Part shown: positions 1-7,400 of the stretch, piece by piece | Numbering within the stretch: the first letter of the stretch is position 1 | How the letters are laid out: the number at the start of each line of letters is the position of its first letter | DNA from: Kiritimatiellia bacterium | GTDB taxonomy: Bacteria; Verrucomicrobiota; Kiritimatiellia; RFP12; UBA1067 | Assembly (NCBI GenBank): GCA_904502135.1 | Contig: CAJGDE010000065.1 | Location: 1 to 11,363, forward strand | DNA: 11,363 nucleotides | Direction of reading: 5' to 3' | The notes under the pieces: generated by a model | Databases searched by the model: none | The model's input: only the letters and a program-made list of their open reading frames with translations | Told to the model about the DNA's origin: nothing | Translations under genes and position numbers: made by a program

Positions 1-188
1 GCGAGTGAAGAGTGACGAATCGGCGAGTCGAACGATGTCGAAAGTGCCAACGCGGCGTTTATTCGCCCCGTCAGCGGGACGGAACCTTTTCAGATGAGGC
101 GATTTGCGCAGGACTGCGACCCGAAGACGTACTTGTGTACGGCGAGTGGGAGCAAGGACGCGCAAATCGCCCATATCAAAAGGCGAGT
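1..188 (+). repeat. Four short direct repeats GCGAGT
   Basis: GCGAGT occurs at 1-6, 23-28, 142-147 and 183-188. The second and third copies share the longer form CGGCGAGT, and the fourth is AGGCGAGT. Copies three and four lie inside the right arm of the palindrome; copies one and two lie before its left arm. Four copies of a hexamer in under 200 bases is more than expected by chance, but no spacing rule is evident. They may mark an internally repetitive dispersed element or simply skewed composition. Confidence 0.4.
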
Positions 189-225
189 ACCGTTGGGCGA
201 AAAAACGCCGCACGTTGACAAGGCA
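45..225. repeat. Long imperfect inverted repeat (potential ~180-nt hairpin)
   Basis: Read directly: the left arm 45-132 and right arm 137-225 are largely reverse complements around a TTGT loop at 133-136. The best blocks are GGCGATTTGCGC (98-109) against GCGCAAATCGCC (160-171), a perfect 12 bp. Next is 53-68 against 195-210, 15 of 16 paired. Shorter blocks are 128-132/137-141, 86-90/178-182, 79-82/190-193, 94-96/172-174, 49-52/213-216 and 45-48/222-225. About 60 Watson-Crick pairs can be drawn in total, many of them G-C. A small side hairpin, CCCG-TCAG-CGGG (67-78), could replace part of the outer stem. The short open frames across this stretch look like by-products. Candidate roles (inference) are an RNase III or processing hairpin upstream of rpoB, a structured RNA, or a dispersed palindromic element. 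The pairing is certain; the function is not. Confidence 0.8.
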
Positions 226-240
226 GGAACGCAAGCAAGG

Positions 241-309
241 CGGAAAGGAAAGCACAAGGAACACTCTACAGCAGTTGCACAGGTAACTTACCGCTTACTT
301 TCCGTTTTT
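241..309 (+). terminator. Weak terminator-like stem followed by T5
   Basis: CGGAAAG (241-247) is the reverse complement of CTTTCCG (298-304), and the pairing continues imperfectly inward through an AA/TT step, GC/GC and AAG/CTT. Five T residues follow at 305-309. The loop is large (roughly 30-50 nt), so this is not a classical intrinsic terminator. It might partly stop transcription arriving from an upstream gene outside the window before the rpoB promoter, or it may be chance. Low confidence. Confidence 0.2.
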
Positions 310-319
310 GCGCATCTAC

Positions 320-349
320 TTGCCATATTCCACTAATTTGTGATATAAT
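320..349 (+). promoter_or_regulatory. Predicted sigma70-type promoter of rpoB
   Basis: TTGCCA (320-325) matches the -35 consensus at five of six positions. An 18-nt spacer follows, then a perfect TATAAT at 344-349. The -10 is preceded by TGA at 341-343, which supplies the TGn of an extended -10 element. Transcription would begin near 356, giving an rpoB leader of about 115 nt. This lets rpoBC be transcribed independently of any upstream ribosomal protein genes. A palindromic 11-mer, GGTAA-C-TTACC (282-292), lies about 28 nt upstream of the -35 and could be an operator, though nothing else supports that. Confidence 0.65.
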
Positions 350-355
350 ACACAA

Positions 356-471
356 AATTGCTCATTTTGCGTACAGTTAACAAAGTGGCTGCTTACCACA
401 CTTCAGGCGCTTTTAATTTGGGCAATCCGTCGATTTAACAACTAAAACATTAAAATATAAGGTAAGCTAAG
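356..471 (+). promoter_or_regulatory. rpoB 5' leader with possible ribosome-binding-site sequestering pair
   Basis: This is the untranslated stretch between the predicted start site and the rpoB ATG. The ribosome binding site is a modest TAAGGT (458-463), 8 nt before the ATG. GGTAAGC at 461-467 overlaps it and is exactly complementary to GCTTACC at 391-397 in the same leader, so a long-range 7-bp pairing could mask the site. The 391-397 segment can alternatively lie in the loop and arm of a local hairpin (GTGG 385-388 with CCAC 396-399), which would free the ribosome binding site. That is switch-like geometry but rests on one sequence. No known riboswitch class was recognised. Confidence 0.3.
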
Positions 472-3400
472 ATGAGCGCAGAACGCAAAGTCTTCGGACG
501 CCTCCAGGCCATGGAATCGCCCATGCCCGATCTCATAGACATACAAACCAAGTCGTATCGTGAGTTTCTTCAGATCGACTGCCCGAGCGCTAAGCGCGAG
601 ATGACAGGTTTGCAGGCTATCTTCAAGGAGATTTTCCCTGTAACGTCATACGATGCTAAATATAAGCTCGATTTTGTCGGTTATAATCTTGATCCTGAAA
701 AGAAGGGTTATCTTCAGGCGCTCGTCGACGGAGAGACTTATTCACGTTCGTTGAAGGCGACATTCCGTCTTCAGGACGGTGAAGAGGTTCGTGAAGAAGA
801 AGTGTTTCTTGGTGAAATGCCGATCATGACTCCTGACGGCGCGTTCGTCATCAATGGCGCTGAACGTGTTATCGTCTCGCAGTTGCATCGCTCGCCTGGC
901 ATCTCTACGGAACGTCAGGTTCATGCTAACGGTCAGCCGCTTCTTTCCGTCAGAATCATTCCCGATCGCGGAAACTGGATCGAAGTGATGTTTGACACCA
1001 ACGACGTTATGTGGTGCTTTATGGATCAGCGCCGCCGCCGTCGTAAATTCTACGCTACGACTCTTTTGAGAGCTTTCGGTTACGGTAGCGATGAGCAGAT
1101 TATGCAGCTCTTTTACGATTTCAAGAAGCTGCCTACCGACCGCAAGTACGCCGATAAGGATCTTCGCATGCTCGTCATGAAAGACGACGTGATTGACTCC
1201 GCTTCGCAGGGTGTCCTTGCTCGCCGCTATGATCCGCTTACACCGACGATGATGGAGCAGTTCGCCAGCGCCGGCATTGACGAGGTTGATGTTGTAGATG
1301 TAGCCGTAGACAACGGAACGCTCATCAAGACGTTGCGTGAAGACGCCAAGGCGGGCATTCGCAATGAAGAGGACGCTTTAAGAGAAGTCTACAAGCGTAT
1401 GCGTCCTGGAGATCCGCCTACTGCGACGAATTCCAAGCAGATGCTTCATCGTATGTTCCACGATCTTTCCCACTATGATCTTGGCTACGTCGGGCGTCAT
1501 AAGATCAACCGCCGCTTAGGTCTTGCCGGAAAGGTTGACGGCGAACTTCGCACTCTTCACGAGTCGGGAATCGACATTATCGAAGCGATTCGTTTGTTGC
1601 TTAGAATCTATGTCGGCAAAGATCAGGTTGATGATATCGACCATCTCGGCAATCGTCGTATCCGCACCACTGGTGAACTTCTTGAGAATCAGTGCCGTGT
1701 TGGTCTTGCCAGAACCGAGCGTCTTATCCGCGAGCGTATGACCATCCATGACCCCAATTCCGGTCCTCTTACGCCTTCGCGTCTCGTTAATTCCAAGACA
1801 TTCAGCGCTGTAGTTCAGGATTTCTTTGCTCGCAGCCAGCTTTCCCAGTTTATGGATCAGACGAACCCGCTGTCGGCTCTTGCGCACAAGCGTCGTCTTT
1901 CAGCTCTTGGCCCTGGCGGTCTTAGCCGTGAGCGCGCCGGCTTTGAGGTGCGTGACGTGCATCCTTCTCACTACGGCCGCATCTGCCCGATTGAGACGCC
2001 TGAAGGTCCGAACATCGGTCTTATCTCCTCTCTCGGTATTTATGCTCAGGTTAACCGCTTCGGATTTATCGAAACGCCTTACCGTAAGGTTATCGGCGGC
2101 AAGGTGACCAATGAGATTGAATATCTCAGCGCTGATACCGAAGAGCAGTTTGTCATTGCTCAGGCGAACGCTCCGCTTACGGATAAGATGATGTTTGCGG
2201 AAGATCGCGTCACATGCCGCTTTAAGACTGAGTTCTGCGAAAAGCCTGCTCATGAAGTTCAGTATATGGACGTAGCTCCAATGCAGGTTATTTCAATTGC
2301 TGCCGGCCTTATTCCGTTCCTCGAGCACGACGACGCAAACCGTGCTTTGATGGGTGCGAACATGATGCGTCAGGGCGTGCCTTTGATGACGACCGAGCGT
2401 CCCTACGTTGGCACAGGCCTTGAAGGTGTTTCCGCGAAGGACTCAAAGGTTATTGTAACTGCTCTTTCAGACGGTGTTGTAGCGTATGTTTCGTCCGACC
2501 TTATCATGGTCACGAAGGACGGAAAGCTTCCTTCGGGCAAGGCTCAGTTTGAGCATAATCCTGAAGCTGGCGTCTGGAGATACGATCTTCAGAAGTTCCG
2601 TCGTTGCAATGCCAGCACGTGCTTTAACCAAAAGCCAATCGTCAAGAAGGGCGAGAAGGTTAAGTTCGGTGATTGCCTTGCCGACGGTCCTGCGACCGAT
2701 CAGGGTGAACTCGCGCTCGGCAAGAACCTTCTCGTCGCGTTCATGAGCTGGCGTGGTTATAACTTCGAAGACGCCATTTTGGTCAACGAGCGTCTCGTTC
2801 GTGAAGATGCGCTCACTTCGCTTCATATTGTCACATTCGAGTGCACCGCGCGCGACACCAAGCTTGGTCCTGAAGAAATTACACGCGATATTCCTAACGT
2901 TTCCGAAGATGCTCTTAAGAATCTCGGAAGCGACGGTATCGTTCGCGTTGGCGCCGAGGTCAAGCCAGGTGACATTCTCGTTGGTAAGGTCACGCCTAAG
3001 GGCGAGACGGAACTTAGCCCAGAAGAGAGACTTCTTCGTGCGATCTTCGGCGAAAAAGCGGCCGATGTCAGAGACACGTCTCTCGTTGTTCCGCCCGGAA
3101 CAACTGGTGTTGTTATGGATGTTCAGGTTCAAAGCGCCCGTCAGATGGAAGCGTCCGACGGAAAGCGTTCCAAGAAGGCGAAGAAAGACGCCGAGAAGAA
3201 GCGCAAGAACCAGCTCGCCAAGCTCGAGAAGGATCTTATGTCCAAGCTCGCTGACGAGATCATGAACGAGAAGCTCCCTTGCGATATTACCGACACCGAC
3301 ACCGGTGATGTCATTATCGCCAAGAACAAGAAGATCAAGAAATCTCAGCTTATGCTTCTTGCCAAGGCGCACAGCCATTGGGAAATGGACGACGGTCCCG

Positions 3401-4389
3401 CTAAGGACAAGGTTCTCGCGATCATGGATCCGTTCGAAATGGAATTTGCGGCGATTGAAGACGCTGCTGAGGGCGGTGACGGCGGTCTCTTCGGCGACTT
3501 TGGCGGCGACGGTGAAGTCGTAAAGCAGGTTCGCGTCTATCTCGTTGACAAGAAGAATCTCTCTGTCGGTGATAAGATGGCCGGTCGTCACGGTAACAAG
3601 GGTGTCGTTTCGCGCATCCTTCCAAGCTGCGATATGCCGTTCCTTCCTGATGGGCGCCCGGTAGATATTGTTCTTAACCCGCTTGGCGTGCCTTCACGAA
3701 TGAACCTCGGCCAGCTGTTCGAGACATACTTGGGTCTTGCCTGCCGTATTCTCAATTTCCATGCGGCTACTCCCGTATTCGACGGTGTGCAGGAGAGCGA
3801 AATCGACGAGCTTCTTACTCAGGCCCGCAAGGTTCAGGAGCAGGAAGAAGGCTCCAACGCCTGGGTTACAAGCGAGGGCAAGACGATTCTTTATGATGGT
3901 CTTACCGGTGAGCCTTTTGAACAGAAGGTTGTTGTCGGCGTAATTTACATGCTTAAACTCCACCACCTCGTTACCGACAAGATTCACGCTCGTGCGGTCG
4001 GGCCTTACTCGCTCGTTACGCAGCAGCCTCTTGGCGGCAAGGCGCAGCTCGGTGGTCAGCGTATGGGCGAAATGGAAGTGTGGGCTCTTGAAGCATACGG
4101 CGTAGCTTACGCGTTGCAGGAGTTGCTGACAGTCAAGTCAGACGATGTCCAGGGTCGTACACGCATTTACGAGTCAATCGTCAAGGGCACGAACATTCTC
4201 GATTCGGGAATGCCGGAATCCTTCTCGGTTCTCATCCATGAATTGCGCGGTCTCTGTCTCGATACGCAGCTTCTCGGCGGCAATATCGAACAGAAGCGTC
4301 GTAAGAGCGAGATCAGTTCCGCCACATCGACTGAAACAGTCGAATCGCAGGCGTCCGACGATCTTCTCGCGGGTGCGCTCAATCTCTAA
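472..4389 (+). CDS. rpoB: DNA-directed RNA polymerase subunit beta
   Basis: This is the beta subunit of the cytoplasmic core RNA polymerase, forming with beta' the nucleotide-addition site and the rifampicin pocket. At 1305 residues it is slightly shorter than E. coli RpoB (1342), mostly through a smaller SI1-like insert before RMRPGDPP (309-316). The rifampicin region LSQFMDQTNPL starts at Leu457. Positions equivalent to E. coli D516, H526 and S531 are Asp462, His472 and Ser477, all wild type, which predicts rifampicin sensitivity. The active-centre lysines are Lys1035 and Lys1043 in GDKMAGRHGNKG. Residues about 890-1018 form an SI2 (beta-i9)-like insertion, with a Lys/Glu-rich helical part (898-930) and a Gly/Asp-rich end (1000-1015). 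A run of five arginines (187-191) extends the usual RRRK. The ATG at 472 is supported by TAAGGT 8 nt upstream and the family N-terminus. rpoC follows after 24 nt. Rifampicin and lysine positions were counted from the sequence. Confidence 0.99.
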   Translation: MSAERKVFGRLQAMESPMPDLIDIQTKSYREFLQIDCPSAKREMTGLQAIFKEIFPVTSYDAKYKLDFVGYNLDPEKKGYLQALVDGETYSRSLKATFRLQDGEEVREEEVFLGEMPIMTPDGAFVINGAERVIVSQLHRSPGISTERQVHANGQPLLSVRIIPDRGNWIEVMFDTNDVMWCFMDQRRRRRKFYATTLLRAFGYGSDEQIMQLFYDFKKLPTDRKYADKDLRMLVMKDDVIDSASQGVLARRYDPLTPTMMEQFASAGIDEVDVVDVAVDNGTLIKTLREDAKAGIRNEEDALREVYKRMRPGDPPTATNSKQMLHRMFHDLSHYDLGYVGRHKINRRLGLAGKVDGELRTLHESGIDIIEAIRLLLRIYVGKDQVDDIDHLGNRRIRTTGELLENQCRVGLARTERLIRERMTIHDPNSGPLTPSRLVNSKTFSAVVQDFFARSQLSQFMDQTNPLSALAHKRRLSALGPGGLSRERAGFEVRDVHPSHYGRICPIETPEGPNIGLISSLGIYAQVNRFGFIETPYRKVIGGKVTNEIEYLSADTEEQFVIAQANAPLTDKMMFAEDRVTCRFKTEFCEKPAHEVQYMDVAPMQVISIAAGLIPFLEHDDANRALMGANMMRQGVPLMTTERPYVGTGLEGVSAKDSKVIVTALSDGVVAYVSSDLIMVTKDGKLPSGKAQFEHNPEAGVWRYDLQKFRRCNASTCFNQKPIVKKGEKVKFGDCLADGPATDQGELALGKNLLVAFMSWRGYNFEDAILVNERLVREDALTSLHIVTFECTARDTKLGPEEITRDIPNVSEDALKNLGSDGIVRVGAEVKPGDILVGKVTPKGETELSPEERLLRAIFGEKAADVRDTSLVVPPGTTGVVMDVQVQSARQMEASDGKRSKKAKKDAEKKRKNQLAKLEKDLMSKLADEIMNEKLPCDITDTDTGDVIIAKNKKIKKSQLMLLAKAHSHWEMDDGPAKDKVLAIMDPFEMEFAAIEDAAEGGDGGLFGDFGGDGEVVKQVRVYLVDKKNLSVGDKMAGRHGNKGVVSRILPSCDMPFLPDGRPVDIVLNPLGVPSRMNLGQLFETYLGLACRILNFHAATPVFDGVQESEIDELLTQARKVQEQEEGSNAWVTSEGKTILYDGLTGEPFEQKVVVGVIYMLKLHHLVTDKIHARAVGPYSLVTQQPLGGKAQLGGQRMGEMEVWALEAYGVAYALQELLTVKSDDVQGRTRIYESIVKGTNILDSGMPESFSVLIHELRGLCLDTQLLGGNIEQKRRKSEISSATSTETVESQASDDLLAGALNL

Positions 4390-4413
4390 TTTCTATTTCA
4401 AGGAGCTATAAAA

Positions 4414-7400
4414 ATGAATCCTTACAACACTTCTGAAATTTTCGGCGGCTCGTTCAACGCTTCCGCCCATTACGATGCGGTTAAAGTTCAGCTCGCTTCG
4501 CCTGAGACGATCCGTGCATGGTCGCACGGTGAAGTCAAGAATCCCGAAACGATCAACTATCGCACATACCGTCCGGAGAAGGATGGCCTTTTCTGCGAAA
4601 AGATTTTCGGGCCGACGAAAGACTGGGAATGCGCCTGCGGCAAGTACAAGCGCATCAAGAACAAGGGCATGGTCTGCGATCGTTGCGGTGTTGAAGTCAC
4701 TCTCGCTTCCGTGCGCCGTCAGCGCATGGGTCACATCGAGCTTGCGGTTCCCGTAAGCCACATTTGGTTCTTCAAGTGTTCTCCCTCGCGCATTGGTCTT
4801 CTTCTCGACAAGACGATGACCGAGCTTGAGAGAGTTCTTTATTACCAGGATTGGATGGTGATTGAGCCGGGTGATACGCCTCTTAAGGAAGGTCAGATTC
4901 TTACCGAGCAGGAGTATCTTGACGCTCAGGAGAAATATACCGAGGGCTTCAAGGCTGAGATGGGCGCTGAGGCCGTCAGAAAACTCCTTCGCAAGGTCGA
5001 TCTCGACGAGCTCATGCGCGAGCTTGAAGAGGAGATGGAGAATACCCGCTCTAAGCAGAACAGAAAGAAAATCGCCAAGCGCATGAAGGTCGTTGAAGGC
5101 TTCCGCGCGTCGGAATCAAAGCCTGAATGGATGGTGCTTGATGTACTTCCCGTTATTCCGCCGGAGCTTCGTCCTCTCGTTCCGCTCGAGGGCGGCCGTT
5201 TTGCGACGAGCGACCTTAACGATCTCTATCGCAGAGTTATCAACCGCAACAACCGTCTTCGCAATCTTCTTGCCCTTAAGACGCCTGATGTCATTATCCG
5301 CAACGAAAAGCGCATGCTTCAGGAGGCTGTTGACGCGGTCTTCGACAACGGCCGTCACGGCCGCGCCGTTACGGGCCCTGGCAACCGTCCGCTCAAGTCG
5401 CTTTCTGAAATCTTGAAGGGCAAGACGGGCCGCTTCCGTCAGAACCTTCTCGGTAAGCGTGTCGACTACTCTGGCCGAAGCGTAATTGTCGTAGGCCCCG
5501 AACTTAAGTTCCCGCAGTGCGGCCTTCCTAAAGAAATGGCCCTTAGACTCTTTGAGCCGTTCATCATCCGTGTTCTTAAAGAACGCGGCATCTGCCACAC
5601 GGTAAGAACTGCCCGCAAGATGATCGAACGCCACGACGAGCAGATCTGGGGAATCCTTGAAGAAGTCACGAAGGATAAAACGGTATTTCTCAACCGCGCT
5701 CCTACGCTTCACCGTCTCTCGATTCAGGCCTTTGAGCCCGTTCTCGTTGAAGGAAAGGCCATCCGTCTGCACCCGATGGTCTGTACGCCGTTCAACGCAG
5801 ACTTTGACGGTGACCAGATGGCTGTTCACGTGCCGCTCTCGATTGAAGCGCAGATGGAATCGAAGCTCATGATGCTCGCATCAACTTCGATTTTCTCACC
5901 CGCTTCCGGAAAGTCCGTCATGACGCCGACACAGGACGTCTGCCTTGGTCTTTACTTCCTTACCGTTCCCTCGCAGCAGGATAAGCTCGCCGGCAAGATC
6001 GCCGGCAAGACCGATTGCTCGAATGAGCACCTGCCGCTTTTCAACGATATCGCTGAAGTCGAGTTCGGTATTGCGGAAGGCGCGATAGGCTATCATACGC
6101 GCATTCGTCTTCGCAACCCCGACTTTGGTAAAGAAGGCCGTCCTCACGGTAATCCGAAGCTTCGTACGATTGAAACGACCGCCGGGCGCGTTATCTTTAA
6201 CGCTGTTTGGCCTGAGGGTATGGGCTTTTGGAATGACAAGTGCTCAAAGTCGACGATCGGCAAGCTCATTCTCGATTGCCACAAGGTCGCAGGTCACGAT
6301 GTTACCGTTGAAGCCATCGACGCTCTTAAGACTCTCGGCTATAAGTTCGCCACCATCTCCGGCGCGTCAATGGGTCTTAAGGACATGATTCGCCCCGCCG
6401 ACAAGGACGAGGAGATCAGAAAGGCCCGTGCCGAGGCCGACAAGGTTCAGGCGCAGTTCCAGCAGGGTATCATCACCGATGGCGAACGTCACAACAAGAT
6501 CGTCGATATTTGGTCTGCTACCACCGAGAAGGTCGGCGACGAACTTTACAAGACGATCGACAAGAACATCAGCCCTGAAAACAAGAATCCCACCGAGCTC
6601 AACCCGGTTTACATGTTTGTCGACTCAAAGGCTCGTGGTTCTAAGCTTCAGATTCGTCAGCTCGCCGGTATGCGCGGACTTATGGCCAATCCTTCGGGCG
6701 ATATTATCGAGCGTCCTATTACCGCGTCGTTCCGTGAAGGTCTTTCGGTTCTTGAATACTTCATTTCGTCGCACGGTGCGCGTAAGGGTCTTGCCGATAC
6801 GGCGCTTAAGACGGCCGACGCGGGCTACCTTACCCGTAAGCTCGTTGACGTTTCTCAAGATGTCATCATCACTCAGGAAGACTGCAACACCGTAAACGGC
6901 ATTGAAGTTGAAGCGATCATTGAGGGCGATGAAGTAAAGGTCACTCTCGGCGAGCTTATTGTCGGGCGTACGGCGCTTTATCCGATTAACGATCCTAAGA
7001 CAGGTGAGACAATCGTTCCCGCTAACGAGATTGTCGATGAAGAGGCAGGCGCCAAGATCAATGCCTGCGGAATTGAAAAGGTTTGGATCCGCTCCGGTCT
7101 TACGTGCGATGCCGAACACGGAATGTGCGCCAAGTGCTACGGGCGCGATCTTTCCACGGGCCGTGAAGTTGAAATCGGCACGGCTGTAGGTATCATAGCC
7201 GCTCAGTCGATCGGTGAGCCTGGTACACAGCTTACGATGCGTACGTTCCACATCGGCGGTACGGCTTCCGCTACGGCGAAGGTTCCTGAAATCGTTCTTA
7301 AGAACGAAGGTACCGTCAAGCTTGTCGATGTGAGAAAGGTTCGCAACGACGAAGGCCGTGAGGTCGTTCTCAATAAGAACGGCTCGCTCGAAATCTGGGC

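Noticed and set aside
12..218. Small open frame of 68 codons (and overlapping 80- and 60-codon frames at 94-336 and 104-286) as a gene
   Set aside because: It starts with GTG without a clear ribosome binding site, lies across the palindrome, is Arg-rich with codon use unlike rpoBC, and resembles no family I know. The base pattern is better explained by pairing between the arms.
45..225. Integron attC site
   Set aside because: It is an imperfect palindrome, and GTTGGGC at 192-198 fits the GTTRRRY core. However there is no matching RYYYAAC partner at the opposite end, and no integrase or cassettes nearby.
45..225. MITE or insertion sequence remnant
   Set aside because: No target-site duplication or transposase fragment is visible. 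It cannot be excluded without genome-wide copies, so it is only offered as an alternative under the palindrome.
1825..1911. Rifampicin resistance allele because the E. coli N518-equivalent is Thr464
   Set aside because: Thr at this position is natural in other bacteria such as Thermus, and the main resistance positions (Asp462, His472, Ser477) are wild type.
2467..3591. Long antisense open frame (374 codons) within rpoB; similar ones at 6625-7512 and 7528-8517 within rpoC
   Set aside because: They lie opposite conserved RpoB/RpoC coding sequence. Strong preference for CTT/CTC leucine and avoidance of TTA, CTA and TCA removes antisense stops, so long antisense frames arise for free. No ribosome binding sites or recognisable domains.
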